Positions 16,151 to 26,257 are shown, counted from the first letter of the stretch. The stretch is DNA of 64,000 nucleotides from an uncultured bacterium (GCA_903928495.1 CAIYQZ010000031.1:1-64000); one strand, 5' to 3'. A program made the numbers and translations. The notes: generated from the letters alone by a model not told the origin.

Positions 16151-17422
16151 ATGTCTGACAACAAACCCTCCCCGTCTGTTCCTTTTTCGCGCGTTGCGGT
16201 TGCTGCGTGTCTGGCGGCCACCGTTGTGCTGTCGGCTTGCGGCGGAGGCGACAAGCCTGCTGGCTCTGGTAGCCCTGGTGTAGCCCCTCCACCCGCCCAG
16301 GTGGGCGTGGTGACGGTGCAGCCCGGCGCGTTGGACCTGGTGACCGAGCTGCCCGGGCGGCTGGAGGCCTCGAGGGTGGCGCAGGTGCGGGCACGGGCCA
16401 CGGGCATCGTGCAGCAGCGGCTGTTCACCGAAGGCAGCGCGGTCAGGGCCGGGCAGCCGCTGTTCCGCATCGATGCTGCGCCTTACGAAGCCGTGCTGGC
16501 CAGCGCCCGCGCCCAGCAGGCCAAGGCCGAGGTGCAAGTGGCCCAGACCCAGGCGCAGTGGGCGCGGTTGCGCCCGCTGGTGGCCGACAAGGCCGTGAGC
16601 GAGCAGGAAGCCACCAATGCCGAGCTGGCCGTGAAGCAGGCCGAAGCCGACCTGGCTCTGGCAAAAGCCGCCGTGCAAACCGCCAGCATCAACCGTGGTT
16701 ATGCAGACGTGACCGCGCCCATTGCCGGCCGTGTGGGCCGCGCCAACGTGACCGAGGGCGCGCTGGTGGCGCAGACCGACGCCACGCCCATGGCCGTGGT
16801 GCAGCAGATCGATCCGCTGTACATCAACTTCACCCAGTCGGCCAGCGAGGCCATGGCATTGGCCCGCGCCGTGGAAAGCGGCCAGCTCAAGCGCAGCGGT
16901 ACACAAGCCGCCGCCGTGAAGGTGGTGTTGGAAGACGGCACCGAACACCCCCAACCCGGCAAGCTGCTGTTCAGCGACCTGACGGTGGACCCCACCAGTG
17001 GCCAGGTGACGTTGCGCGCCGAGGTGCCCAACCCCGGTGGTCGGCTGTTGCCCGGCCTGTACGTGCGCGTGCGGCTGGTGCAGGCCCAGGCCAGCGACGC
17101 CATTGCATTGCCGCAACAGGCCGTCACCCGCAGCCCCAAGGGCGACAGCGTGATGGTGGTGGACAGCGAAGGCAAGGTCAGCCCCCGCCCCGTGAAGCTG
17201 GGTGCGCAGCAGGGCGGCCGCTGGGTGGTGCTGGACGGACTGAAGGCCGGCGAGCAGGTGATGGTGGATGGCTTCCAGAAGCTGCGTGGCGACGCGCCGG
17301 TGAGGGCTGTGCCCTGGCAAGCACCCGGTACCGCCCCCAAAGCGGCGGCTGCCGGTGCCACAGCGCCAGGTACGGCACCCGCACCTGCGTCTGCCCCCGC
17401 GCCTGCCGCCGCAGCCAAATAA
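16151..17422 (+). CDS. RND efflux periplasmic adaptor (AcrA/MexA type)
   Basis: 423 residues. A lipoprotein signal (VVLSACGGG) anchors it to the inner membrane. A lipoyl-like domain (ARATGIVQQRLFTEGSAVRAGQPLFRID), a long alanine-rich coiled-coil hairpin (about residues 105-170), the second lipoyl half (DVTAPIAGRVGRANVTEGALV), the beta-barrel and a membrane-proximal domain follow in the normal order. An Ala/Pro-rich tail ends the protein. The start at 16151 is taken because it places the lipobox near residue 30; upstream ATGs would make the leader too long. It is the first gene of a three-gene efflux operon, 12 bases before the pump. No regulator gene is adjacent. Confidence 0.93.
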   Translation: MSDNKPSPSVPFSRVAVAACLAATVVLSACGGGDKPAGSGSPGVAPPPAQVGVVTVQPGALDLVTELPGRLEASRVAQVRARATGIVQQRLFTEGSAVRAGQPLFRIDAAPYEAVLASARAQQAKAEVQVAQTQAQWARLRPLVADKAVSEQEATNAELAVKQAEADLALAKAAVQTASINRGYADVTAPIAGRVGRANVTEGALVAQTDATPMAVVQQIDPLYINFTQSASEAMALARAVESGQLKRSGTQAAAVKVVLEDGTEHPQPGKLLFSDLTVDPTSGQVTLRAEVPNPGGRLLPGLYVRVRLVQAQASDAIALPQQAVTRSPKGDSVMVVDSEGKVSPRPVKLGAQQGGRWVVLDGLKAGEQVMVDGFQKLRGDAPVRAVPWQAPGTAPKAAAAGATAPGTAPAPASAPAPAAAAK

Positions 17423-17434
17423 AGGGTCTGCAAC

Positions 17435-20400
17435 ATGGCCAAGTTTTTCATCGACCGTCCCATTTTTGCGTGGGTGATCGCGCTGTTTGTGATGGTGCTG
17501 GGCGTGGTGTCCATCACCCAGTTGCCCATTTCGCAGTACCCACCGGTGGCCCCGCCGTCCATCGTGGTGTCGGCCACCTACCCCGGTGCGTCGGCGCAGA
17601 CGCTGGAGGACGCTGTGTTGGCCGTCATCGAGCGCGAGATGAACGGCTCGCCTGGGTTGATTTACATGGAATCGGTGGCGCAGGCCAACGGCACGGGCAC
17701 CATCACGCTGAGCTTCCAGCCCGGCACCAATGCCGACCTGGCGCAGGTGGACGTGCAAAACCGCCTGGGTAGAGCCGCGCCGCGCCTGCCTTCGGCGGTG
17801 ACGCAGCAGGGCGTTCGGGTGGACAAGTCGCGCACCAACTTCCTGCTGTTCACCATCCTGTCGTCCAAAGACCCGGCCTGGGACCCGGTGGCGCTCGGCG
17901 ACTACGCATCGCGCAACGTGTTGCCCGAGTTGCAGCGCGTGCCCGGCGTGGGTCAGGCCCAGTTGTTTGGCACCGAGCGCGCCATGCGCGTGTGGATCGA
18001 TCCGGCCAAACTGCAAGGCTATGGCCTGAGCAGTGCCGACGTGACCAACGCCATCCGCGCGCAGAACGCCCAAGTGTCGGCCGGTGAAATCGGCAGCCTG
18101 CCCAACGTGGCGGGCCAGGGCATTGCCGCCACCGTGGTGGTGAAGGGCCAGCTCAGCAATGTGGACGAATTTGGCCGAATGCTGCTGCGTGCCAATGCCG
18201 ACGGATCCAGCGTGCGCCTGAAAGACGTGGCCCGCATCGAGCTGGGCGGGCAGCTGTATGCCACCAGCGCCCGGCTGAACGGGCAGCCTTCAGTGGGCAT
18301 GGGTGTGCAGTTGTCGCCCAGCGGCAACGCGTTGGCCACTGCACAAGCCATCCGCGACAAGATGACCGAGCTGGAGCGCTACTTTCCGCAGGGCATGAGC
18401 TGGACGGTGCCCTACGACAGCTCACGCTTCGTCAAAATTTCCATCGGCAAGGTGGTGGAAACGCTGGTCGAGGCCGTGGCGCTGGTGTTTCTGGTGATGT
18501 TCCTGTTCTTGCAGAACTGGCGCTACACGGTCATTCCGACCATCGTGGTGCCCATTGCACTGCTGGGCACGTTTGCGGTGCTGCTGGCGCTGGGTTTTTC
18601 GATCAACGTGCTGACCATGTTCGGCATGGTGCTGGTGATTGGCATCGTGGTGGACGATGCCATCGTGGTGGTGGAAAACGTCGAACGCATCATGAGCGAA
18701 GAGGGGCTGTCGCCCCGCGAGGCCACCCGCAAGGCCATGGGACAGATTTCAGGGGCCATCGTGGGCATCACGGTGGTGCTGATCTCGGTGTTTTTGCCGC
18801 TGGCCTTTTTCAGCGGATCGGTCGGTAACATCTACCGCCAGTTTGCGGCGGTGATGGGTGTGTCCATTGCGTTCTCGGCTTTTTTTGCGCTGTCGCTCAC
18901 CCCGGCGCTGTGTGCCACGCTGCTGAAGCCGGTCGAGGCGGGGCACCAACATGCCAAAACGGGGTTCTTCGGCGGGTTCAACCGGGGCTTCAGTCGCACC
19001 GCCAAGGGCTATGAAGGCTGGCTGGCCAAGTTGTTGCCGCGTGCCGGGCGCAGCCTGGTGATTTACATCGCCATCGTGGCCGCAGCAGGCGTGGTGTACA
19101 TGCGCCTGCCCACCTCGTTTTTGCCCAACGAAGACCAGGGCACCATGCTGGTGAACATCCAGCTCCCGCCCGGCGCCACGCAGGAGCGCACCCGTGCGGT
19201 GATCGAGCAGGTGGAGGGCTTCATGCTCAAGCAGCCCGAAGTGCAGAGCATGGTGGGCGTGCTGGGCTTCAGCTTTTCGGGCCAGGGCCAGAACGCGGCA
19301 CTGGCGTTTGTCACGCTGAAAGACTGGAGCGAGCGCACCGGGCCTGGCAGCAGTGCGCAGGCGGTGGCGGGCCGGGCGTTTGGTGCACTGGCAGGTGTGC
19401 GCGACGCGTTCATCTTCCCGCTCAGCCCCCCGCCCATCCCTGAACTGGGTTCTGCATCGGGCTTCAGCTTCCGCCTGCAAGACCGGGGCGGCCAGGGGTT
19501 TGATGCGCTGATGGCGGCGCGCAACCAGATGATGGGCATGGCCAGCAAAAGTCCGGTGCTGACCCAGGTGCGCCCCGATGGCCTGGAGCCCGCGCCGCAG
19601 TTGCAGCTTGACATCGACCGCGACAAAGCCGCCGCCCTGGGTGTGGGCTACGACAGCATTGCCACCACCCTGGCCACCGCGCTGGGCTCGGCGTATGTGA
19701 ACGACTTTCCCAACGCCGGCCGCTTGCAGCGCGTGGTGGTGCAGGCCGATGCCCCGGCCCGCATGCAGCCCGACGACCTGCTGCGCCTGACGGTGAACAA
19801 CGCCAAAGGCCAGGTGGTACCGTTTGCCGCGTTCGCCAGCACCCGCTGGGTGGTGGGCCCCATGCAAACCGTGCGCTACAACGGCTACCCGGCCATGCGC
19901 ATCAGCGGCAGCGCGGCCGCCGGGTACAGCACCGGCGACGCGATGGCCGAGATGGAAAAGTTCGCTGCGCAACTGCCTGCAGGTTTTGCGTTTGAATGGA
20001 CGGGCCAGTCCCGCGAGGAAAAGCTGGCCGGCGCGCAGGCGTACATCGTGTACGCATTCGCCATCCTGGCGGTGTTTTTGTGTCTGGCCGCGCTGTACGA
20101 GAGTTGGACCATTCCGCTGTCGGTGATTCTGGTGGTGCCGCTGGGTGTGGTGGGTGTGTTGCTGGCCACTCTGATGCGGGGCTACGCGAACGACGTGTAC
20201 TTCCAGGTGGGGCTGATCACCATCATCGGCCTGTCGGCCAAGAACGCCATTCTGATCATCGAGTTCGCCAAAGACCTGCAGGCGCAGGGCAAAAGCGTGG
20301 TGGCCGCTGCGCTGGAGGCCGCGCACCTGCGGTTCCGCCCCATCGTCATGACGTCTCTGGCGTTCACCATGGGGGTGTTGCCCCTGGCACTGGCCAGCGG

Positions 20401-20590
20401 CGCGGGCTCAGCCAGCCAACGCGCCATCGGCACCGGGGTGATCGGCGGCATGCTGACCGGCACCATCCTGGCGGTGGTGTTTGTGCCCGTGTTTTTTGTG
20501 GTGGTGCGCAGCCTGTTCAAGGGCAGCGCCCGCCAGCAGGCGCTGCATCAGGCCGATGCCGAACAACTGGGGGTGAAGAATCATGAATAA
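17435..20590 (+). CDS. RND multidrug efflux transporter, HAE1 family (AcrB/MexB type)
   Basis: 1,051 residues, the normal length. It begins MAKFFIDRPIFAWVIALF and has two repeats of six helices with large periplasmic loops. The proton-relay residues are present: the Asp-Asp pair in IGIVVDDAIVVVENVERIM of helix 4 and the Lys in GLSAKNAILIIEFAKDL of helix 10. The family usually exports amphiphilic drugs, dyes, detergents and solvents; the substrates here cannot be read from sequence. The stop codon overlaps the ATG at 20583 of the outer-membrane channel gene. Confidence 0.95.
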   Translation: MAKFFIDRPIFAWVIALFVMVLGVVSITQLPISQYPPVAPPSIVVSATYPGASAQTLEDAVLAVIEREMNGSPGLIYMESVAQANGTGTITLSFQPGTNADLAQVDVQNRLGRAAPRLPSAVTQQGVRVDKSRTNFLLFTILSSKDPAWDPVALGDYASRNVLPELQRVPGVGQAQLFGTERAMRVWIDPAKLQGYGLSSADVTNAIRAQNAQVSAGEIGSLPNVAGQGIAATVVVKGQLSNVDEFGRMLLRANADGSSVRLKDVARIELGGQLYATSARLNGQPSVGMGVQLSPSGNALATAQAIRDKMTELERYFPQGMSWTVPYDSSRFVKISIGKVVETLVEAVALVFLVMFLFLQNWRYTVIPTIVVPIALLGTFAVLLALGFSINVLTMFGMVLVIGIVVDDAIVVVENVERIMSEEGLSPREATRKAMGQISGAIVGITVVLISVFLPLAFFSGSVGNIYRQFAAVMGVSIAFSAFFALSLTPALCATLLKPVEAGHQHAKTGFFGGFNRGFSRTAKGYEGWLAKLLPRAGRSLVIYIAIVAAAGVVYMRLPTSFLPNEDQGTMLVNIQLPPGATQERTRAVIEQVEGFMLKQPEVQSMVGVLGFSFSGQGQNAALAFVTLKDWSERTGPGSSAQAVAGRAFGALAGVRDAFIFPLSPPPIPELGSASGFSFRLQDRGGQGFDALMAARNQMMGMASKSPVLTQVRPDGLEPAPQLQLDIDRDKAAALGVGYDSIATTLATALGSAYVNDFPNAGRLQRVVVQADAPARMQPDDLLRLTVNNAKGQVVPFAAFASTRWVVGPMQTVRYNGYPAMRISGSAAAGYSTGDAMAEMEKFAAQLPAGFAFEWTGQSREEKLAGAQAYIVYAFAILAVFLCLAALYESWTIPLSVILVVPLGVVGVLLATLMRGYANDVYFQVGLITIIGLSAKNAILIIEFAKDLQAQGKSVVAAALEAAHLRFRPIVMTSLAFTMGVLPLALASGAGSASQRAIGTGVIGGMLTGTILAVVFVPVFFVVVRSLFKGSARQQALHQADAEQLGVKNHE

Positions 20591-22007
20591 AAAAGGCACC
20601 CAGCGCTTGTCTGATAACACTTCTTTGCTATTCATGAAGTTCTCCTTGTCTGCTGTCGCTGTTGCGCTGGCCAGCGGGTGTTCCCAGTTTCAGCCCTTGC
20701 AGCGGCCCGACGTGCCGCTGCCTGCGGCCTGGCCCACGGCCCCGGCCCAGCCTGCCGCTGCGTTGTCCAGCCCCATGACCTGGGACGCGGTGGTGGCAGA
20801 CCCCGGGCTGAAGGCCCTGGTGACCAAAGCCCTGGCCAACAACCGCGACGCACGGGTGGCCGCTTTGCAGGTGGCGCAGTTGCGTGCGCAGGCCGAGGGA
20901 CGCGATGCCGCCCGGTGGCCCACGGTCAACGCGGGCCTGACCAGCAGCCGCCAGACGGTGGGTGCCAACGAGCCCATCAAAAGCAACCTGACCGGGGGCG
21001 TGCAAATCACCGCCTGGGAGATGGATTTTTTTGGCCGTCTGGAAAGCCTGAAAGAGGCGGCCCTCGCGCAGTACCTGGCGGCCGAACAGACCCGGCAAAG
21101 CTCCCAGCTCAGCCTGGTGGCGGGCGTGGCCACCGCCTGGCTCAACCTGCAAACCAGCGATGCCTTGCTGGCGCTGACGCAGCAAACCCTGGCCAGTCGC
21201 GAGCAGGCGCTGCGCCTGACAGGGTTGCGGCACCAGAATGGCATCGCGTCGGCACTCGAATTGCGCCTGGCCGAGTCGTTGACCGCAGCGGCCCAGGTGG
21301 CGCTGGCACAGCAACAGCGGCAGCGTGCGCTTGACCGCAACACTCTGGCGCTGCTGGTGGGGCAACCGGTGGATCAGCCCCTGACCGATGCCGAATTGCG
21401 CCCCGCAGGCGACCCGGCCAAAGCCTTGGCCGAAGTGGCGGTGGGCGTGCCGTCCAGTGTGTTGCTGTCGCGGCCCGATGTGCGCGCTGCCGAGCAGCAA
21501 CTGGCGGCGGCCAATGCCAACATGGGAGCCGCCCGGGCTGCGTTTTTCCCACGGGTGTCGCTCACGGCCAGCTTGGGTTCTGCCAGCAGCGAGTTGTCGG
21601 GGCTGTTCAAAGGGGGCACCTGGGGCTGGGCCTTGGCCCCGCAGGCCTTGTTGCCCATTTTTGACGGCGGAGCCAACCAGGCCAACCTGGCCGCAGCGCA
21701 AGCCGCGCGCGATGTGGCGCTGGCACAGTACGAAAAAGCCATCCAAACCGCGTTCAAAGAGGTGAACGATGCGTTGGTCAGCCGCGCGTCGCTGGCCGAG
21801 CAACTGCGCGCCCAGACGGCGCTGGTGGCGGCCGAAAGTGAGCGCCTGCGCCTGTCCGAGTTGCGTCTGCGCCAGGGGGTGAGTGGTCAGCTCGATGTGC
21901 TGGATGCCCAGCGCAGCCTGTTTGCAGCCCAGCAGGCCCTGCTGCAGGTGCAAACCGCGCAGGTGCTGAACCGGGTGGCCTTGTTCAAGGCCACCGCCGG
22001 GTTCTGA
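20583..22007 (+). CDS. Outer-membrane efflux channel (OprM/NodT family lipoprotein)
   Basis: 474 residues from 20583, or 457 from the ATG at 20634. It is a TolC-type channel with two outer-membrane-factor repeats and a lipobox (VALASGC) right after the second ATG. The first start has a Shine-Dalgarno-like GGTGA eight bases upstream and overlaps the pump gene by eight bases; it would add an N-terminal extension translated from repeat copy B ahead of the signal peptide. The second start would leave the repeat between genes but has no visible ribosome-binding site. The motif PDVRAAEQQLAAANANMGAA is typical of the family. It completes the tripartite pump. Confidence 0.92.
   Translation: MNKKGTQRLSDNTSLLFMKFSLSAVAVALASGCSQFQPLQRPDVPLPAAWPTAPAQPAAALSSPMTWDAVVADPGLKALVTKALANNRDARVAALQVAQLRAQAEGRDAARWPTVNAGLTSSRQTVGANEPIKSNLTGGVQITAWEMDFFGRLESLKEAALAQYLAAEQTRQSSQLSLVAGVATAWLNLQTSDALLALTQQTLASREQALRLTGLRHQNGIASALELRLAESLTAAAQVALAQQQRQRALDRNTLALLVGQPVDQPLTDAELRPAGDPAKALAEVAVGVPSSVLLSRPDVRAAEQQLAAANANMGAARAAFFPRVSLTASLGSASSELSGLFKGGTWGWALAPQALLPIFDGGANQANLAAAQAARDVALAQYEKAIQTAFKEVNDALVSRASLAEQLRAQTALVAAESERLRLSELRLRQGVSGQLDVLDAQRSLFAAQQALLQVQTAQVLNRVALFKATAGF
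20589..20633 (+). repeat. Dispersed 45-bp repeat, copy B, at the pump/channel junction
   Basis: It reads AAAAAAGGCACCCAGCGCTT then GTCTGATAACACTTCTTTGCTATTC. It begins at the pump stop codon and ends exactly at the alternative channel ATG at 20634. Confidence 0.7.
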
Positions 22008-22020
22008 CCGGGCGAGTCAT

Positions 22021-22045
22021 CGGGGCGATGCCGGGTTGCGCCCCG
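22021..22045. terminator. GC-rich hairpin between convergent genes
   Basis: CGGGGCG and CGCCCCG are separated by 11 bases, between the channel gene (plus) and purC (minus). There is no T-run, so termination is only a guess from position. Confidence 0.3.
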
Positions 22046-22054
22046 GCTGCACGT

Positions 22055-22963
22055 TCAACCCACCAGGCGAGTGAGTGCTTCCTGGTATTTCGCCGAGGTG
22101 TTTGCTATTACCTCTTGCGGCAGGTGCGGTGCCGGCGCGGTTTTGTCCCAGCGCACGCCGCCGATGGTGGCAGTGTCCAGCCAATCGCGCAAAAACTGCT
22201 TGTCGTAGCTGGGCGGGTTGCGGCCTTCCTGGTAGCTGTCGGCAGGCCAGTAGCGCGACGAATCGGGTGTCAGCACTTCGTCCATCAGCACGAGGGTGCC
22301 GTCTGCGTCCAGGCCAAACTCGAACTTGGTGTCGGCAATGATGATGCCCTTGGTCAGCGCAATCTCGGCGGCAGCGCTGTACAGGCGGATGCTGATGTCG
22401 CGGATGCGGGTGGCCAGGTCCAGCCCGATCATCTCCACCGTGCGCTCGAAAGTGATGTTTTCGTCATGTTCGCCCACTGCTGCCTTTGCAGCGGGGGTGT
22501 AGATGGGGGCTGGCAGTTTGCTGGCGTTGTTCAGGCCTTCGGGCAAGGACACACCGCACACGCTGCGGCTGGCTTGGTATTCCTGCCAGCCGCTGCCCGC
22601 CAGGTAGCCGCGCACCACGGCTTCCACGGGAATGGGCTGCAGGCGCTTGACCAGCATGGAGCGGCCCCTCACCTGCGGAACCTCGGCTGCGGTCACCACG
22701 CTTTCGGGCGCTTCTCCGGTCAGGTGGATGGGGCAGATGTTCAGGCCGTTGGGCCCCAGCTTGTCGAACCAGAACAAGGCCATTTTGGTCAGCAGCTCGC
22801 CTTTGCCGGGAATGGGCTCGCCCATGATCACGTCGAACGCGCTGATGCGATCGCTGGCCACCATGAGGATGCGGTCGTCGCCCACAGCGTAGTTGTCGCG
22901 CACCTTGCCGCGCGCCAGCAGGGGCAAGGAGGTGAGAGCAGAGGTGTGCAGTGCAGCGGTCAT
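22055..22963 (-). CDS. purC: SAICAR synthase PurC
   Basis: 302 residues. It joins CAIR and aspartate to give SAICAR in purine synthesis, using the product of PurE/PurK encoded 8 kb away. Visible motifs are [23 protein letters not shown] with the ATP-binding loop, [41 protein letters not shown] and [13 protein letters not shown]. The start at 22963 is where homology begins; the longer frame runs through a terminator. It lies downstream of fba behind a strong terminator, so it is probably transcribed separately. Confidence 0.96.
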   Translation of the reverse strand: MTAALHTSALTSLPLLARGKVRDNYAVGDDRILMVASDRISAFDVIMGEPIPGKGELLTKMALFWFDKLGPNGLNICPIHLTGEAPESVVTAAEVPQVRGRSMLVKRLQPIPVEAVVRGYLAGSGWQEYQASRSVCGVSLPEGLNNASKLPAPIYTPAAKAAVGEHDENITFERTVEMIGLDLATRIRDISIRLYSAAAEIALTKGIIIADTKFEFGLDADGTLVLMDEVLTPDSSRYWPADSYQEGRNPPSYDKQFLRDWLDTATIGGVRWDKTAPAPHLPQEVIANTSAKYQEALTRLVG

Positions 22964-22984
22964 GGCGGGGGGCAAGGGTGCGGG

Positions 22985-23020
22985 AAAAAGAAAAAAGGCC
23001 CGTTGAACAGTCAACGGGCC
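22985..23020 (-). terminator. Rho-independent terminator downstream of fba
   Basis: A perfect 10-bp stem GGCCCGTTGA/TCAACGGGCC with a four-base loop occupies 22997-23020. On the minus strand it is followed by a T-rich run (TTTTTTCTTTTT). It would end fba transcripts before purC. Confidence 0.9.
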
Positions 23021-23103
23021 CAGGGCTTGGGCAAACCATTCGGACCGATTATCGCCAAGTCCGCTGGTTGCTTTGTGGGTTGATGTGCGAGAGAAAACTG
23101 GCT

Positions 23104-24168
23104 TCAGTTCACCACCTGGGCCAGCAGGCCTTGGCTGTATTTGGCGGCCATCACGCTCAGTGAGTCGCCTTTGATTTTGCCGCCCTGACCCTCGCAACCG
23201 AACTCCAGGTAGCGCTGCTTGCACACGGCTTTGGCGGCTTCGCGGGCAGGCTTGAGCCATTCGCGGGCGTCGAACTTGTCGGGGTTTTCAGCCAGAAACT
23301 TGCGCACGGCCCCGGTCATGGCCAGGCGGATGTCGGTGTCGATGTTGATTTTGCGCACGCCGTGTTTGATGGCTTCCTGGATCTCTTCCACCGGCACGCC
23401 ATAGGTTTCTTTCATCTTGCCGCCGTACTGGTTGATGACGGCCAGCAACTCTTGCGGCACGCTGGAGCTGCCATGCATCACCAGGTGCGTGTTGGGGATG
23501 CGGGCGTGGATTTCCTTCACGCGGCTGATGGCCAGGATGTCGCCCGTGGGCTTGCGGCTGAACTTGTAGGCACCGTGGCTGGTGCCAATGGCAATGGCCA
23601 GTGCATCGAGTTGCGTGGCTTTCACGAACACGGCTGCTTCTTCGGGGTCGGTCAACATTTGGCTGTGGTCCAGCTTGCCCACGGCACCCACACCGTCTTC
23701 TTCCCCTGCATCACCGGTTTCCAGGTTGCCCAGGCAGCCCAGCTCGCCTTCCACCGTCGCGCCGATTTTGTGCGCCATGGCCACGACTTTTTGGGTGACA
23801 TCCACGTTGTATTCGAACGATGCCGGGGTTTTGCCGTCGGACATTAGCGAGCCGTCCATCATCACCGAGCCAAAACCCAGGTTCAGCGCGCCCTGGCAGA
23901 TCTCAGGGCTGGTGCCATGGTCCTGGTGCATCACCAGGGGAATGTGGGGGTAGGCCTCGCAAGCGGCCTGAATGAGGTACTTGATGAAATGTTCGCCCGC
24001 GTACTTGCGTGCACCGGCGCTGGCTTGCAGGATGACGGGTGCACCCACCTCGTCGGCGGCCGCCATGACGGCCTGCACCTGCTCCAGGTTGTTGACGTTG
24101 AATGCCGGAATGCCGTAACCATTGACCGCCGCGTGGTCGAGCAGTTCGCGCATGGAAACAAGTGCCAT
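23104..24168 (-). CDS. fba: Class II fructose-bisphosphate aldolase
   Basis: 354 residues; a zinc-dependent aldolase of glycolysis and gluconeogenesis that resembles the CbbA/Fba subtype. Zinc and substrate motifs are visible: [53 protein letters not shown] and [11 protein letters not shown]. An 11-bp tandem repeat sits 18-39 bases upstream of the ATG. pyk lies 85 bases upstream on the same strand, making a small glycolytic cluster that ends at the terminator at 22985-23020. Confidence 0.95.
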   Translation of the reverse strand: MALVSMRELLDHAAVNGYGIPAFNVNNLEQVQAVMAAADEVGAPVILQASAGARKYAGEHFIKYLIQAACEAYPHIPLVMHQDHGTSPEICQGALNLGFGSVMMDGSLMSDGKTPASFEYNVDVTQKVVAMAHKIGATVEGELGCLGNLETGDAGEEDGVGAVGKLDHSQMLTDPEEAAVFVKATQLDALAIAIGTSHGAYKFSRKPTGDILAISRVKEIHARIPNTHLVMHGSSSVPQELLAVINQYGGKMKETYGVPVEEIQEAIKHGVRKINIDTDIRLAMTGAVRKFLAENPDKFDAREWLKPAREAAKAVCKQRYLEFGCEGQGGKIKGDSLSVMAAKYSQGLLAQVVN

Positions 24169-24185
24169 GAAAATCCCCCAAAAAA

Positions 24186-24207
24186 GTTGGTAACCAGTTG
24201 GTAACCA
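24186..24207. repeat. Two tandem 11-bp units upstream of fba
   Basis: GTTGGTAACCA occurs twice head to tail, 18-39 bases before the fba start. It could be an operator or part of the leader; no binding protein is identified. Confidence 0.6.
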
Positions 24208-24253
24208 GTCGGATTTTAATGACGCAGGCCTTGCAGCCGCTTGACAGCAGGGT

Positions 24254-25681
24254 TCAGTCGGCGCGGCAAATCTTCAGCATGTTGGTGCCACCGGGGGCAC
24301 CCATCGGTTCGCCGCAGGTGATGGCGTACAGGTCGCCACTGGCCAGACCACCTTTTCCCTTGAGGCGCGCTTCGGCTTGTTTCAGGGCTGTGTCCCGGTC
24401 ACTGCTGGTGTCCATCAGCAGGGGACGCACATTGCGGTACAGCGCCATCTTGCGCTGGCTGGCTTGGGTGGCGGTCAGGGCGTAAATGGGCATGCCCACG
24501 TTGTGACGGCTCATCCACAGCGCGGTGGAGCCTGATTCGGTCAGTGCCACAATGGCCTTGGCGCCGAGGTGGTACGCCGTGAACAGCGCACCCATGGCAA
24601 TGGATTGGTCGATGCGGCCAAAGGTTTTGCCCACGAACGACGCATCCAGGTTGTGGTCGCTCGCATGTTCGGCCATCTGGCAGATGTTGGCCATTTCCTT
24701 CACGGTTTCCAGCGGGAATTTGCCGGCAGCCGTCTCGGCGCTAAGCATCACCGCGTCGGTTCCGTCGAGCACGGCATTGGCCACGTCGCTCACCTCTGCG
24801 CGGGTCGGCACGGGGGCCAGAATCATGCTTTCCATCATCTGTGTGGCGGTGATGGCCACTTTGTCGTGCTCACGCGCCAGCTTGATCATGCGTTTTTGCA
24901 GGGCAGGTACAGCGGCGTTACCGACTTCCACGGCCAAGTCGCCGCGCGCGACCATGATGCCGTCGCTGGCGCGCAGGATGTTTTCCAGCTCAGGGATGGC
25001 CTCGGCGCGTTCGATCTTGGCAATCAGCCCGGCTCGGTGTCCGTCCGGCGCAGCCACATTGCACAGTTGGCGGGCCAGTTCCATGTCAGTGGCGTTTTTG
25101 GGAAAGCTCACGGCCACATAGTCAGCCCGCAGCGCCATGGCGGTTTTGATGTCCTCCATGTCTTTACCCGTCAGGGCTGGTGCGGTGAGGCCGCCCCCCT
25201 GTTTGTTGATGCCCTTGTTGTTGGACAGTTCACCGCCCATCACCACGGTGGTGTGCACGGCCAGTCCTTTGACGGCCTCCACTTTCATCACGATCAGGCC
25301 ATCGTTGAGCAGCAACATGTCGCCTGGCTTCACGTCTCGGGGCAGCTCTTTGTAGTCCAGTCCCACGCCGTGTTCATCCCCCAACTCCGTGCGGGCAGCG
25401 TCCAGCACAAAGGCCGCGCCGTTCTCCAGCATGACTTTGCCTTCGGCAAATTTGCCCACGCGGATTTTCGGGCCTTGCAGGTCGGCCATGATGGCCACTT
25501 CGGTGCCGGCACGCTGTGCCGCATCACGCACCATGTTGGCCCGGTTGATGTGGTCCTGTGCGGTGCCATGAGAGAAGTTCAGTCGCACCACGTTCACACC
25601 GGCGCGGATCATCGCTTCCAGGATTTCGGGTGAGTTGGACGCAGGGCCCAGGGTGGCAACAATTTTGGTGGCGCGTGGCAT
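24254..25681 (-). CDS. pyk: Pyruvate kinase
   Basis: 475 residues; it makes pyruvate and ATP from phosphoenolpyruvate and ADP. The sequence opens with [17 protein letters not shown], then shows [10 protein letters not shown], the catalytic-lysine segment [16 protein letters not shown], the metal-binding [12 protein letters not shown] and the nearby QKRMI and [10 protein letters not shown] motifs, [16 protein letters not shown], and a C-terminal regulatory domain. It starts with ATG at 25681 preceded by GGAG. A hairpin-forming palindrome lies about 22-41 bases upstream. Confidence 0.96.
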   Translation of the reverse strand: MPRATKIVATLGPASNSPEILEAMIRAGVNVVRLNFSHGTAQDHINRANMVRDAAQRAGTEVAIMADLQGPKIRVGKFAEGKVMLENGAAFVLDAARTELGDEHGVGLDYKELPRDVKPGDMLLLNDGLIVMKVEAVKGLAVHTTVVMGGELSNNKGINKQGGGLTAPALTGKDMEDIKTAMALRADYVAVSFPKNATDMELARQLCNVAAPDGHRAGLIAKIERAEAIPELENILRASDGIMVARGDLAVEVGNAAVPALQKRMIKLAREHDKVAITATQMMESMILAPVPTRAEVSDVANAVLDGTDAVMLSAETAAGKFPLETVKEMANICQMAEHASDHNLDASFVGKTFGRIDQSIAMGALFTAYHLGAKAIVALTESGSTALWMSRHNVGMPIYALTATQASQRKMALYRNVRPLLMDTSSDRDTALKQAEARLKGKGGLASGDLYAITCGEPMGAPGGTNMLKICRAD

Positions 25682-25702
25682 GTGTGTCTCCGTTTAATGT
25701 TG

Positions 25703-25722
25703 TGGGTGGAGCTCTCCACCCA
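25703..25722. promoter_or_regulatory. Palindrome in the pyk leader
   Basis: TGGGTGGAG-CT-CTCCACCCA is an inverted repeat with 9-bp arms, upstream of the pyk ATG and close to a TATAAC sequence on the minus strand that could be a -10 element. It may be an operator or a 5' hairpin. Confidence 0.45.
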
Positions 25723-25870
25723 ACGTTATAGATGTAACTTCGTTTCAATTATCGGTTTGATTCGTTACTGTTGAGTTACGAATCGGCGCACCCCTGTGGT
25801 CTGCAATGTCAAAATGTGGCACCAAGACAGAAGCACTCTCTTGCAGACTCCCTTATCGACAAGGATTTTC

Positions 25871-26227
25871 ATGACCACCCCCGGACCTGCTGATACCCTG
25901 GACACAGCGGCACTGAACGACCTCAAAGACATGCTGGGTGACGCTCTGGCCGAAATCGCCGACAGCTTTCTGGAGGGGCTTGACGGCGAGGTCACGGCCA
26001 TTCAGCAAGCCTTGGGGGCAGACAAGCTGGCCGTGCGTGCGGCAGCGCACTCGCTCAAGGGCAGTGCTGGCAACATGGGCGCACGTGTACTGGCTGCGCT
26101 TGCGTCATCCATTGAAAAAGCCGCCGTCGAGGGTGACATGGCGCGGTGTGCTGAACTGAGTGTTGGGCTGCCTGAAGCCGCTGCACAGGCCCGGCAGGCG
26201 CTGACGGCCTACATTGCACAGCCCTGA
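25871..26227 (+). CDS. Hpt-domain phosphotransfer protein
   Basis: 118 residues forming a single histidine phosphotransfer four-helix domain. The phospho-accepting histidine is His60 in AAAHSLKGSAGNMGA. Such proteins relay phosphate between hybrid kinases and response regulators in the cytoplasm. The gene converges with a REC-PAS-GGDEF-EAL gene 30 bases away, whose receiver domain is a plausible partner. No hybrid kinase is adjacent. The start at 25871 is preferred because upstream residues do not belong to the domain. Confidence 0.85.
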   Translation: MTTPGPADTLDTAALNDLKDMLGDALAEIADSFLEGLDGEVTAIQQALGADKLAVRAAAHSLKGSAGNMGARVLAALASSIEKAAVEGDMARCAELSVGLPEAAAQARQALTAYIAQP

Positions 26228-26257
26228 CCCTTTGTAACCTCGCAAACTGCCACCGGT

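Noticed and set aside
16085-18073. 662-codon minus-strand frame across the efflux adaptor and pump
   Set aside because: His/Gly-rich and lies opposite two clear genes.
22085-22130. Possible further repeat copy at the 3' end of purC
   Set aside because: The match is partial and the encoded residues are those expected in any PurC C-terminus.
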